Positions 1-8,117 of a stretch of 14,247 bases of DNA are shown piece after piece. Source of the stretch: an uncultured Bacilli bacterium (GTDB lineage: Bacteria > Bacillota_I > Bacilli_A > RF39 > UBA660); contig CALVIJ010000016.1 of NCBI GenBank assembly GCA_944329505.1, forward strand, positions 1 through 14,247. Reading direction: 5' to 3'. The notes under the pieces are model-generated. The model was not told the origin of the DNA and searched no databases. It saw only the letters and a program-made list of their open reading frames with translations. The translations under genes were made by a program, and so were the position numbers. Positions within the stretch are counted from its first letter, which is position 1, and every line of letters starts with the position of its first letter.

Positions 1-76
1 TATATTATACTACTATCAGACTTATTTCAGCTTTTTGCCATAAAACGGAATTTCAAATAAAAATCTACGTTTTTTT

Positions 77-124
77 AAAAAAATTAAAAAAGTTATTGAA
101 ATTTTTGTAAATATATAGTATACT
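77..124 (+). promoter_or_regulatory. tRNA-Arg promoter with UP-like A/T tract
   Basis: A near-consensus sigma-A promoter: -35 TTGAAA at 96-101, a 17-base spacer, and -10 TATACT at 119-124. An A-rich tract (77-91) lies just upstream of the -35, where UP elements of stable-RNA promoters sit. The predicted start is near 131, about 12 bases before the mature tRNA. Positions 1-76 hold no gene or clear signal that I can see. Confidence 0.8.
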
Positions 125-142
125 TAATTTGTCATGCGAGTT

Positions 143-219
<77 letters not shown>

Positions 220-229
220 TTTAGAAATT

Positions 230-256
230 AACTAGACTTTTGTCTAGTTTTTTTAT
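230..256 (+). terminator. Rho-independent terminator of the tRNA gene
   Basis: Inverted repeat AACTAGAC (230-237) and GTCTAGTT (242-249) around a TTTT loop, running into a T tract. It lies ten bases after the tRNA CCA end, so the tRNA is a single-gene transcript. Confidence 0.88.
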
Positions 257-270
257 TTTATTTTTTTCAA

Positions 271-300
271 TTACATTTCACAAAAATTGGTTATTATATT
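271..300 (+). promoter_or_regulatory. Possible promoter for the sulfotransferase gene
   Basis: Weak candidate: -35-like TTACAT (271-276), 18 bases, then -10-like TATATT (295-300). Another -10 choice is TATTAT at 292-297. Because the tRNA terminator lies just upstream, the gene needs a promoter in this short gap. Either choice would start the transcript next to or inside the ribosome site. Confidence 0.35.
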
Positions 301-303
301 ATT

Positions 304-311
304 AAAGGGAG
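304..311 (+). promoter_or_regulatory. Ribosome binding site fixing the start at 318
   Basis: AAAGGGAG ends directly before an ATG at 312, leaving no spacer for that codon. The ATG at 318 has a normal spacing of 6 bases. The start at 318 is therefore preferred, giving 538 residues rather than 540. Confidence 0.75.
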
Positions 312-317
312 ATGTTT

Positions 318-1934
318 ATGAAAAAAATAAAGAAACACAAAAAGAAAATATTGGTAGGAATTTTAATTGTTGTTCTACTCGCTTGCTTAGGTTTTGGGGG
401 CTATAAGTATTACGAACATTATGAGGATACAAAATTTGAAAACAAGAACTGGCTTAATAGACACATTTCTTTAGAAAAAAATTCAGAAGGAGTTTACGAA
501 GTTCAAACTGATGAAGATATCGACATATTTAACCTAGTTTATCAAGACGTTATTGAAAATAAAATTAATACTTTAAAAATTTCTGATAATTATTCGTTAG
601 AAAATCCATTAATTATTTACAATCCTTATGGTACTGGAAGCCTTTCTTATTACGTTTATTTTGGCGATAGTTATGACGATTTAAGTTATAAAGTTAGTGC
701 GAAAGGATATGCTGACTACGAGCACTCTTTAGGTAAAGGTGAAGAATATCAAATAATTGGATTTATTCCTGGAGTCGAAAACACTTTAACTTTATCTTCT
801 GAAGGAACCCAAACAGAAGTCAAAATAACCACTCCAGAAATCAATGGAGATATTGATACCAAAATTGAAAAAACTGATGGTGATAGCACCGAAGAATTAG
901 CTGACGGACTTTATACGGTTTTAGGTCATGACAAAAACTATAATTCAAATATTTATCTCTATGATAATGAAGGTATTTTAAGAAACGAGTTAGTCTTAGA
1001 GGGTTATAGAGCTGATAGAATCGTCTTTGATGATGAAAACATGTACTATTCTTATTCTAAAAAAGGAATTGTTAAAGTTAACGAACTAGGAAAAATAGAA
1101 AATATATATGATTTAGGTAATTACTCTATGCATCATGATATGGTTTTAGATGGTGATAAATTAGTTATTCTAGCCAATGAAGATAATACTGAATGTATTG
1201 AAGATAGAGTTATTACTTTAGATTTAGAAACTGGTGAAGTTACAGAAGTACTCAATATGAATGAGTTATTACCAGAACTTAAAGATGTAGCTGTAGATCC
1301 AGGTAAAAATAGTTATGGTAACAAAGCTCTAGACTGGATTCATTTAAATAGTATATCTATTAAAGATAATGATATTATATTAAGTGCACGCGAAGTCAGT
1401 ACTATTATTTATATAAGTGATTATTTGACAAATCCTACTGTTAAATATTTACTCACTAATGAAAGCATGCTGGAAGGTACTTCTTATGATAATCTACTTT
1501 ATGAAAAAAGTAATGATTTTGTATCACAAGCTGGACAGCACGCAGTTACATATATTCCGGGTGAAAATAACGATGAATATTATTTAATTATGTTTAACAA
1601 TAATAGTAATTATATTTTAACAAAACCTAATTTTACTTGGGAAAACTATTCTGGCCTAGGCACTTATGATGAAGGAGAAAATTCATATTACTATAAATAT
1701 AAAGTTAATGAAAAAGATAAAACTTATGAATTAGTTTCTAAAATTGCCGTTCCTTATTCAAGTATTGTCAGTAGTGTTCAACAATATGACGATAATATTG
1801 TTGTAGGAAGTGGTAAAGATAATTCATTTGGAGAATATGATCAAGATGGCAATTTAATTAATGAATTTAAATATAATGCCGAAAAATATGCTTATAGAGT
1901 ATTTAAATATTCATTTGATAATTGGTTTAATTAG
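318..1934 (+). CDS. Membrane-anchored arylsulfate sulfotransferase (ASST family)
   Basis: A 538-residue protein of the bacterial arylsulfate sulfotransferase family. These enzymes move a sulfate group from one phenolic sulfate ester to another phenol without PAPS, outside the cytoplasm. A lysine-rich start and a hydrophobic stretch (about residues 10-27) make a signal anchor; the LLAC at 20-23 could alternatively be a poor lipobox. Residues about 35-170 look like the small beta-rich N-terminal domain, and 195-538 like the propeller. Family active-site motifs are visible: HHD at 272-274, DWIHLNSI with H342, SAREV with R358, and GQHAV with H408. By analogy with E. coli AssT, H408 would be the histidine that carries the sulfate. 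Only two cysteines are present (C23 and one near residue 293), so the disulfide described near the E. coli active site is absent. No Dsb gene is nearby. The acceptor is unknown. Family call strong, substrate unknown. Confidence 0.88.
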   Translation: MKKIKKHKKKILVGILIVVLLACLGFGGYKYYEHYEDTKFENKNWLNRHISLEKNSEGVYEVQTDEDIDIFNLVYQDVIENKINTLKISDNYSLENPLIIYNPYGTGSLSYYVYFGDSYDDLSYKVSAKGYADYEHSLGKGEEYQIIGFIPGVENTLTLSSEGTQTEVKITTPEINGDIDTKIEKTDGDSTEELADGLYTVLGHDKNYNSNIYLYDNEGILRNELVLEGYRADRIVFDDENMYYSYSKKGIVKVNELGKIENIYDLGNYSMHHDMVLDGDKLVILANEDNTECIEDRVITLDLETGEVTEVLNMNELLPELKDVAVDPGKNSYGNKALDWIHLNSISIKDNDIILSAREVSTIIYISDYLTNPTVKYLLTNESMLEGTSYDNLLYEKSNDFVSQAGQHAVTYIPGENNDEYYLIMFNNNSNYILTKPNFTWENYSGLGTYDEGENSYYYKYKVNEKDKTYELVSKIAVPYSSIVSSVQQYDDNIVVGSGKDNSFGEYDQDGNLINEFKYNAEKYAYRVFKYSFDNWFN

Positions 1935-1937
1935 AAA

Positions 1938-1970
1938 AGACTTACGAATTAATTTTCGTAAGTCTATTTT
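1938..1970. terminator. Bidirectional terminator between the sulfotransferase gene and topA
   Basis: A perfect 11-base-pair inverted repeat, AGACTTACGAA (1938-1948) and TTCGTAAGTCT (1955-1965), with a 6-base loop. T runs follow in both directions (ATTTT on +, TTTT on -). The topA stop codon (1964-1966 on the minus strand) overlaps the stem. Confidence 0.88.
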
Positions 1971-3991
1971 GTATAATCACAACTACTGCATTTTATTTTA
2001 TCTTTTTTCTCGGTAAGCATACTTCCACATTCCGGACATTTTTCACCTGTTGGTTTATCCCAATAAGCTGTTTTACACTTTGGATAATTATTACATCCGT
2101 AGAATATTTTTCCTCTTCTTGTTTTCTTTTCGGTTATTTTACCATCGCAATTTGGACAATCACAAATAATTGTTTCTTCTTTAGGTTCTTGTTTGATATA
2201 TTTACAAGCCGGGAAATTACTACAAGCGACAAACTCGCCATACTTACCCTTTCTAATAACTAATGGATGACCACATTCTGGACACATCTCACCAGTTTCT
2301 TCGGCTTCTTTTTTCGGAAGTTTATCAAATGCCTCTTTAACAGCTGGTTCAAACTCTTTATAAAAGTTTTCTAAAACTTCGTACCAAATTTCTTTTCCTT
2401 CAGCTATTTTATCTAAATCAGTTTCCATATCAGCAGTATATTTGACATTGATTATATGATTAAAACATTCTTGAAGTTTATCAGTAACTTCAAATCCAAT
2501 ATCAGTTGGAACAAATTTACGTTCAACTAAATTAACATATCCCCTATTTTTAATGTTATCAATAATAGTAGCATAAGTACTTGGTCTACCTATTCCGAGT
2601 TCATCCATCTCTTTGATAAGTTTTGCTTCAGTATACCTAGCTGGCGGCTCAGTAAAGTGTTGTTCCTTAATGATATCATTTGAAACAATTACCTTTGAAT
2701 TATATGTATCAAAAGGTGGTAAGATAGTATCTTTTGTCTCTTCATAGCCACTATAAACCTTTAAGTAACCGTCGAAGATAATTACTTGTCCAGTTGCTTT
2801 GAAGTTGTAATCATTATTATTCAAAATAACGGTTGTTCCTTCAACTTTAGCTGGAGCCATGATACTAGCTAAAGCTCTATAGTAGATTAATCTATATAAT
2901 TTAAATTCATCATCAGTTAAATATGGTTTAACACTTTCTGGGGTTCTTTCAATACTTGTTGGTCTAATAGCCTCATGAGCATCTTGAACATTTTCAGTTT
3001 TTTTACTTATTTTAACCGGTCCAGTATATTCTTTACCATATTTATTTTCGATAAATTTATATGCTTCGGATACAAACTCATTAGAAAGTCTAATAGAGTC
3101 TGTACGCATATAAGTGATTAAACCAACCGTTTCATTAGCCAAATCAATACCTTCATATAATTTTTGAGCAACACTCATAGTTTTTCTAGATGAAAATCTC
3201 AATCTATTAGAGGCTGTTTGTTGTAAAGTACTAGTTGTAAATGGTGGTTTTGATTGTTTATTTTTTTGCTTTTTATCGACACTTTCAATTTCAAAAGCTT
3301 TAGTTAACTTATCTAAGATATCATTAGCTTCGCTTTCAGTTTTAATTTCTATCTTTTTATGATTATAGGCAAATAAATCGGCTTTAAAGTCTTTAAAATC
3401 AGCAGTTATAGTCCAATATTCTTCTGGATTAAAGGCTTTTATTTCTCTTTCTCTATCGACAATTAATTTTAAAGCAACACTTTGTACTCTACCAGCAGAT
3501 GAACCATCTGTTTTAGATTGAATGAGTTTACTTAATCTAAATCCGATAATTCTATCTAAAATTCTTCTTGTCTCTTGACTATTAACTAAATTTTGATCAA
3601 TTTTACCTTCGTGTTTCATCGCTTCTAAAATAGCATTTTTAGTAATTTCGTTGAAAGTAACCCTGCTATAAGGTTTATCTTTTAAGTCTAAACAGTCGTA
3701 AAGGTGCCATGCAATAGCTTCTCCTTCTCTATCGTGATCGGTTGCAAGATATACTTTATCAGCTTTTTTAGCTTCTCTTTTAAGTTCATCGATAACACTT
3801 TTTTTACCTTTAATTGTTTTATAATCAGGTTTAAAATTGTTCTCTATATCGACACCTAAACCATATTTACCTTTTGTAGATAAATCTCTAATATGTCCTT
3901 TACTAGATGAAACAACATAATTATTTCCTAAATATTTACTGATTGATTTTACTTTTGTAGGCGACTCTACAATAACTAAATCTTTACCCAT
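1964..3991 (-). CDS. topA: DNA topoisomerase I (type IA)
   Basis: A 675-residue type IA topoisomerase that relaxes negative supercoils through a 5'-phosphotyrosine link. The Toprim domain starts with LVIVESPTK (E9) and continues to ATDHDREGEA (D85, D87, E89), the Mg-binding acidic set. The active-site tyrosine is Y294 in GLITYMRTDS. The conserved GIGRPSTYA is at 466-474. The tail has three zinc-ribbon modules: C570/C573/C590/C596, C612/C615/C633/C639 and C652/C655/C668/C671. Length and domain order are normal for Firmicutes. The ribosome site AAAGGAAG lies 6-7 bases before the ATG. The usual Bacillus neighbour dprA is not here; the gene is transcribed alone from a strong promoter and converges on the sulfotransferase gene. 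Confidence 0.98.
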   Translation of the reverse strand: MGKDLVIVESPTKVKSISKYLGNNYVVSSSKGHIRDLSTKGKYGLGVDIENNFKPDYKTIKGKKSVIDELKREAKKADKVYLATDHDREGEAIAWHLYDCLDLKDKPYSRVTFNEITKNAILEAMKHEGKIDQNLVNSQETRRILDRIIGFRLSKLIQSKTDGSSAGRVQSVALKLIVDREREIKAFNPEEYWTITADFKDFKADLFAYNHKKIEIKTESEANDILDKLTKAFEIESVDKKQKNKQSKPPFTTSTLQQTASNRLRFSSRKTMSVAQKLYEGIDLANETVGLITYMRTDSIRLSNEFVSEAYKFIENKYGKEYTGPVKISKKTENVQDAHEAIRPTSIERTPESVKPYLTDDEFKLYRLIYYRALASIMAPAKVEGTTVILNNNDYNFKATGQVIIFDGYLKVYSGYEETKDTILPPFDTYNSKVIVSNDIIKEQHFTEPPARYTEAKLIKEMDELGIGRPSTYATIIDNIKNRGYVNLVERKFVPTDIGFEVTDKLQECFNHIINVKYTADMETDLDKIAEGKEIWYEVLENFYKEFEPAVKEAFDKLPKKEAEETGEMCPECGHPLVIRKGKYGEFVACSNFPACKYIKQEPKEETIICDCPNCDGKITEKKTRRGKIFYGCNNYPKCKTAYWDKPTGEKCPECGSMLTEKKDKIKCSSCDYTK

Positions 3992-4020
3992 AATTCACTT
4001 CCTTTTTTTGACTAATATAA

Positions 4021-4049
4021 CTTATACACTAGTTTTTATTTCTTGTCAA
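4021..4049 (-). promoter_or_regulatory. topA promoter
   Basis: On the minus strand: perfect -35 TTGACA (4049-4044), a 17-base spacer, -10 TATAAG (4026-4021). The predicted start near 4014 gives a leader of about 23 bases. An imperfect inverted repeat (4011-4033) spans the -10 and start. Confidence 0.82.
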
Positions 4050-4103
4050 ATACTTTCCCTATTATTATATTAAAAAAAATTTATAGTATGAATTTTTTAT
4101 TTA

Positions 4104-4132
4104 TTGTATAAAATAATTGTCTTTATTATTAT
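4104..4132 (+). promoter_or_regulatory. Promoter for the tandem phosphoesterase genes
   Basis: -35-like TTGTAT (4104-4109), 17-base spacer, -10 TATTAT (4127-4132), with a start predicted near 4139. A second choice, TTGTCT (4117-4122) with TACAAT (4141-4146), is less likely because it would start transcription inside the ribosome site. The gap 4050-4103 is AT-rich with nothing else recognised. Confidence 0.55.
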
Positions 4133-4152
4133 ATAGGTGTTACAATAAATTT

Positions 4153-4157
4153 GGAGG
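4153..4157 (+). promoter_or_regulatory. Ribosome binding site fixing the start at 4163
   Basis: GGAGG is followed at 5 bases by ATG at 4163. An in-frame TTG at 4151 overlaps the upstream edge of this site and cannot be its start codon, so the longer reading is discarded. Confidence 0.85.
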
Positions 4158-4162
4158 GTTTT

Positions 4163-5086
4163 ATGACAGAAAAAGAAATCTTGATATGTGAGATGATTGA
4201 TGATGGATATACTTTAAACGAAATGTCATCTAATTTATGGTTAAGTCCTAAACAAATACATCAAAAAATCCAAAAGTTAACCAACAACGGATATTTTATT
4301 AATCCTATATATTATGATGATGGAAATATAAAATATGATTTTGAAAATAACTATAAAAAACATACAGTAAATATTTCCCTTTGTGATAGCACGAAATTTA
4401 AAGCTTTAGTCATTTCAGATATACATATTGGTAATGAACTTGAAAATTTAAGTTATTTATATAAAACCTATGATTATGCACGAGATAATAATATTCATAT
4501 TATTTTAAACTGCGGTGATTTAATCGATGGAAATTTTACTAGAGGTAAACAATTAATTAGTGATATAGATTCTCAAATAGATAGAGTTATTAAATTATAT
4601 CCTTATGATAAAAACATTTTAAATGTAATATGTTTTGGTAACCACGATCATAGTGCTTATGAATGTGGAAGAGATATTTCTTTAGCACTTTCTAAAAGAA
4701 GACCAGATCTAATTAACGGTGGTTATGGTGTTTCTTTAATTAATATTGAAAGAGACCAAATAGTAATGTCACACCCTTTAAATAGTATAAGTTTCAAACC
4801 ATTACCTAATAAATTAATATTAGAGGGACATCATCATAAAATGGTAGTGAAAATAAATAGAAATAATTTTCTTATAAATGTTCCCCCACTTAGTGATTTA
4901 TGCTTTGGTAATCAAGAAAATCCTGGTATGTTAGAGATGGAATTATTATTTGGTAGTGGATTTATTCATAGTGGCCACTTTAAACAAATTGGAATTAAAA
5001 ATAATTTTGAAATTTATGGAGAAACTAACTTAGAGTTTTTCTTAAAACACGAAAATTTAGATGAAAAGAAATTAATATTAAAATAA
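4163..5086 (+). CDS. HTH-metallophosphoesterase protein, copy 1
   Basis: A 307-residue protein in two parts. Residues about 1-48 form helices with the look of a small winged or plain helix-turn-helix (a TLNEMSSNLWLSPKQIHQKI helix pair). From about 78 comes a calcineurin-like metallophosphoesterase with all metal motifs: D86-I-H88, GDLID (D119, D122), GNHD (N160, H161), H204 in MSHP, and GHHH (H223, H225). These usually bind two metal ions and cut phosphomono- or diesters. The substrate cannot be told from sequence; a nucleic acid or nucleotide is suggested only by the attached HTH. There is no signal peptide, so it is cytoplasmic. The next gene is a paralogue 10 bases downstream in the same transcript. 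Fold call strong, function unknown. Confidence 0.82.
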   Translation: MTEKEILICEMIDDGYTLNEMSSNLWLSPKQIHQKIQKLTNNGYFINPIYYDDGNIKYDFENNYKKHTVNISLCDSTKFKALVISDIHIGNELENLSYLYKTYDYARDNNIHIILNCGDLIDGNFTRGKQLISDIDSQIDRVIKLYPYDKNILNVICFGNHDHSAYECGRDISLALSKRRPDLINGGYGVSLINIERDQIVMSHPLNSISFKPLPNKLILEGHHHKMVVKINRNNFLINVPPLSDLCFGNQENPGMLEMELLFGSGFIHSGHFKQIGIKNNFEIYGETNLEFFLKHENLDEKKLILK

Positions 5087-5096
5087 GGAGTTTGTT

Positions 5097-6098
5097 ATGT
5101 TTAACGAAAATATGGAAATTATTAATAAAATAAAAGAAGAAAAAACATTAAAAGAAACGGCTAACGAATTACATCTCCCTTTAAATGATATTTATAAAAA
5201 AATTATGCAGGTTAAAAATGAAGGATTAATACTTAAAAAAATTATATGTGACAGCGGAGATATCAGATATTTAATTAAAAAATGGCCACAGAAAGATTCA
5301 TGTATAACTTCGGTTAAGCTTAGTGACCAATCCAAATTTTCAGCCATGTTAATTAGTGATCTACACTTTGGAAACGAACTAGAATCGTTAAATTATTTAG
5401 ATAAGATTTATGAATACTGTAAAAACTACGGCATTAATATAATTATTAACGGTGGCGACTTAATCGACGGTACATTTAGTAGAGGAAGTCAAACTATTGA
5501 CGATGCCGAAAAACAATTGGATTATGTACTTAAAAATTATCCATATGATGAAGAGATTTTAAATTTAATTTGTTTAGGCAATCACGATTTTAGTCTATAT
5601 AAATCAGGTATTGATATGCAAAAAGTATTAGAAAATGCCAGATATGATTTAGTACCATTAGGTTTTGGAATTGGAGTCTTAAATTGTGGCGGAGATCAAA
5701 TCTTCATTAGACATCATATAAATGAATATGATTTTACGCCAATTGAAGGCAAACTCATATTAGAAGGACATAAACACAAAATGGCATTTACAAATTGTGA
5801 TAAAGGTTTTCTAGTAAATATTCCAACTCTCAGTAATTTAACTCTTGGAAAACATGGATTTCCAGGAGCCATCAAAATGGATTTATTTTTTGATAACGAA
5901 GGTTATATAAATTCTAGCCATTTCGAACAATTTATTTTAAGTAATCAATTATACACTGTAAATGAAGCTATTTTTGATTTAAACTATTTGAATCATGACT
6001 ATTTATCAGAAGGTGAATTTCGTCCTAAAATAAAAAGATTACAGACAAGTGGACAAAGCCAAATTGATAAATTTTATCAAAGATGGGGACAAAAATAA
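5097..6098 (+). CDS. HTH-metallophosphoesterase protein, copy 2
   Basis: A 333-residue paralogue of the preceding gene, similar over nearly its whole length (roughly 40-50% identical by eye in the catalytic domain). It has an N-terminal HTH-like segment (about 5-45), then the metal motifs D88-L-H90, GDLID (D121, D124), GNHD (N162, H163), RHH (H206/H207) and GHKH (H225, H227). All ligands are kept, so both copies look active. It differs by a C-terminal extension of some 45 residues, ending in a basic, aromatic tail (KIKRLQ to FYQRWGQK). Its ribosome site AAGGAG overlaps the stop codon of copy 1, so the two are co-transcribed and probably coupled. Role unknown; paired action or a heteromer is possible. 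Confidence 0.82.
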   Translation: MFNENMEIINKIKEEKTLKETANELHLPLNDIYKKIMQVKNEGLILKKIICDSGDIRYLIKKWPQKDSCITSVKLSDQSKFSAMLISDLHFGNELESLNYLDKIYEYCKNYGINIIINGGDLIDGTFSRGSQTIDDAEKQLDYVLKNYPYDEEILNLICLGNHDFSLYKSGIDMQKVLENARYDLVPLGFGIGVLNCGGDQIFIRHHINEYDFTPIEGKLILEGHKHKMAFTNCDKGFLVNIPTLSNLTLGKHGFPGAIKMDLFFDNEGYINSSHFEQFILSNQLYTVNEAIFDLNYLNHDYLSEGEFRPKIKRLQTSGQSQIDKFYQRWGQK

Positions 6099-6122
6099 AA
6101 GAATTCTTAAATGAATTCTTTT
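6097..6122. terminator. Bidirectional terminator between phosphoesterase copy 2 and the activase operon
   Basis: Inverted repeat AAAAGAATTC (6097-6106) and GAATTCTTTT (6113-6122) around TTAAAT. Each strand reads into a T-rich run. The stem overlaps the stop codons of both converging genes (6096-6098 on + and 6121-6123 on -). Confidence 0.8.
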
Positions 6123-7056
6123 AATATTTGCCACATTTACTTCCCCATGAATCAACTAGTTCATCATTACGGTATATTTTTAATAACTCACATGTATTTG
6201 GACAGCGATGACACTCAAAAGCCTTAGTAATAAATTTTAAGTTTTTCATCTCTAAAGAATAAACGTTTCCAGTTTTATTTCTTCTAGCTAAAACAGCTAT
6301 TCCAATAGCTCCCATTAAATGACTATTCTCATCGACAATAATATCCTCTTTTAATATTTCCTTAAAATACTTAACTACCCCTTTATTTTTAGATACTCCA
6401 CCTTGAAATATAATCGGACCTACTATTTTTTTACCCTTACCAACATTATTTAAATAATTTAAAACGACACTTTTACAAAGACCAGCTATAATATCTTCTT
6501 TAGGATAACCAACTTGAGCTTTATGAACTAAATCAGATTCAGCAAAAACTGTACATCTAGCCGCTATTTTAACAGGATTCGTTGACTTTAAAGCATAATC
6601 TCCAAATTCTTCCACATCTATTCCTAACCTTTTGGCTTGACTAGATAAAAAAGACCCAGTTCCCGCTGCACATAAAGTATTCATAGCATAATTAGTTATA
6701 ATACCATTTTTAATTAAAATTATTTTAGAATCTTGCCCACCTATCTCTAATATAGTTCTAACATTTGGATAAAACGTTAAAGTCCCAATCGCATGAGCAG
6801 TTATCTCATTTTTTACAATACAAGCCTTAAGCATCAATCCAATCAATTTTCTCGCACTACCAGTAGTTCCAATACCTTTAATTTGATATCCTTTTGGTAA
6901 TTCCTCTTTTAAAATATCCAATAACTTTCTAACTGCCTCTACCGGATTACCTTCAGTCCATATATAAGAAGATGCAATAATTTTATTATTATCATCAATA
7001 ATAACCCCTTTTGTAGAAATTGAACCTATATCTACACCTAAGTAGCAGTCTTTCAT
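6121..7056 (-). CDS. HgdC/BcrAD-type ATP-dependent activase (acyl-CoA dehydratase activase family)
   Basis: A 311-residue protein of the BcrAD/BadFG/HgdC ASKHA family. These homodimeric, oxygen-sensitive proteins use ATP and one [4Fe-4S] cluster held between the subunits to inject an electron into a partner Fe-S enzyme. Visible: phosphate loop GVDIGSISTKG (7-17), IGGQDSK (105-111), the two cluster cysteines C129 (TLCAAGTGSF) and C168 (ARCTVFAESD), and GGVSKN (219-224). Beyond the standard activase there is a short tail with C282-x2-C285-x3-C289-x18-C308, which I recall from the linker of the giant fused activase/DUF2229 proteins. Its ATG overlaps the upstream gene's TGA (ATGA), with ribosome site GAGGAAAG. 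It is the last gene of a three-gene operon and probably energises the two upstream products. The physiological reaction is unknown. Confidence 0.88.
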   Translation of the reverse strand: MKDCYLGVDIGSISTKGVIIDDNNKIIASSYIWTEGNPVEAVRKLLDILKEELPKGYQIKGIGTTGSARKLIGLMLKACIVKNEITAHAIGTLTFYPNVRTILEIGGQDSKIILIKNGIITNYAMNTLCAAGTGSFLSSQAKRLGIDVEEFGDYALKSTNPVKIAARCTVFAESDLVHKAQVGYPKEDIIAGLCKSVVLNYLNNVGKGKKIVGPIIFQGGVSKNKGVVKYFKEILKEDIIVDENSHLMGAIGIAVLARRNKTGNVYSLEMKNLKFITKAFECHRCPNTCELLKIYRNDELVDSWGSKCGKY

Positions 7057-8117
7057 TTTTCTTTCCTCATTTCTAACATATCATAAAAAGCCTCCAGTCT
7101 CGTTTGAATTCCAGTTTCAGAAGTAGCCGAATCAAAACTAAAAAATAAAACTGGCTTTTGATAAGTACTTGCAATCTTATTTATTATGGGCATAGCTCCA
7201 ATTTCTGGGGTACAAAAAGACGATTTGATATGAATAATTCCATCGTAGTTTTTTTCACATAAATATTTACATCTAGCAATATTATCACTTGCATCCGCTC
7301 CCAATGAATAAGTAAAATATTCTTTTGAATATTTCTGATACTTTTTATATTTCCGTGCTTTTTCAAATAATAAATAATGGACATTTGTAAATCGTTTTAT
7401 TTCAATATGATGCTTAGCTAGTTGTTTCTCTAAAAAGTAATTAGAAAAAGGTTCCATAATAGTATATAGCTCCCCTATTATACCGATTTTTAAACGATTA
7501 TCTGGCTTATGTACTTTTATTTTATAAAATTTATTTAAATATCTTTTATAAGTTTTATATAATTCATGGTAATTTTTAACATGACTAAATGATATTAACA
7601 TCTCTTCTTTTAAACTTTCAAATGAACCAGGATTTATTTCAAACCCAATATTTTCTCTGATGTAGTCATCAATTATATCCATATACTTAACCATTTTTAT
7701 AGTTATAAAACCATAATATAAAGCTTTTATTTTAGAAAATTTGGGATCAATCTGTTTTAATAACTTATTTATTCTTTTAAAATTAGTTGTTCCTTCAGTA
7801 ACTAAGTTAATTACTGTACAATTATAACCTAAATCCTTTAAAATTTTTTCTTGAAGTTCAGCATAATAACCATATCGGCATCCCCCACCCATTTGAATTA
7901 AAGTATCAGCCTCTTTATCTAAACATTCTATCATAGTTCCTAAAGTATACTTAAATGGTGTACAAACAAACTCTGGAGAATATTTAGTACCTATTTCAAT
8001 AGTTTTTGAAGTTATTTTTGGAACCTTAATAACTTCGGTATTAGGAAAAATATGCGAAAGTAAAAAATTAGCCGGGATATGATAATCCCCCATATGAGGA
8101 AATGCAATTTTAGTCAT
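7053..8117 (-). CDS. 2-hydroxyacyl-CoA dehydratase-like Fe-S protein (HgdB/HGD-D type)
   Basis: A 354-residue protein resembling the C-terminal dehydratase-like part of the giant activase/DUF2229 fusions and the HGD-D family. Features: IAFPHMGDYHIP at 4-15, C52 in SPEFVCTPFKYTLG, C80 in GGGCRYG, C283 and C287 in CKYLC, and C302 in SSFCTPEIG. The end carries TGIQTRLEAF, shared with the upstream gene. The conserved cysteines suggest an Fe-S or double-cubane cluster reduced by the downstream activase, but no cluster can be proven from sequence. No true HgdA/HgdB pair or acyl-CoA gene is nearby, so a catabolic dehydratase is not supported. A strong AGGAGG precedes the ATG by 8 bases. It overlaps its upstream neighbour by 8 bases and the activase by 4. 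Confidence 0.72.
   Translation of the reverse strand: MTKIAFPHMGDYHIPANFLLSHIFPNTEVIKVPKITSKTIEIGTKYSPEFVCTPFKYTLGTMIECLDKEADTLIQMGGGCRYGYYAELQEKILKDLGYNCTVINLVTEGTTNFKRINKLLKQIDPKFSKIKALYYGFITIKMVKYMDIIDDYIRENIGFEINPGSFESLKEEMLISFSHVKNYHELYKTYKRYLNKFYKIKVHKPDNRLKIGIIGELYTIMEPFSNYFLEKQLAKHHIEIKRFTNVHYLLFEKARKYKKYQKYSKEYFTYSLGADASDNIARCKYLCEKNYDGIIHIKSSFCTPEIGAMPIINKIASTYQKPVLFFSFDSATSETGIQTRLEAFYDMLEMRKEK

Noticed and set aside
1..76. Possible minus-strand promoter (TATAAT-like box near position 3) for a gene left of the window
   Set aside because: No acceptable -35 is found at the right distance and the gene it would serve is not visible.
312..317. ATG at 312 as start of the sulfotransferase
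   Set aside because: The ribosome site ends at 311 with no spacer, while the ATG at 318 is properly placed.
4151..4162. TTG start at 4151 for phosphoesterase copy 1
   Set aside because: The TTG overlaps the Shine-Dalgarno sequence itself; the ATG at 4163 has correct spacing.
7184..7384. A minus-strand ORF of 66 codons inside the HGD-D-like gene
   Set aside because: It lies wholly within a well-supported gene in another frame, has no ribosome site and no recognisable motif.
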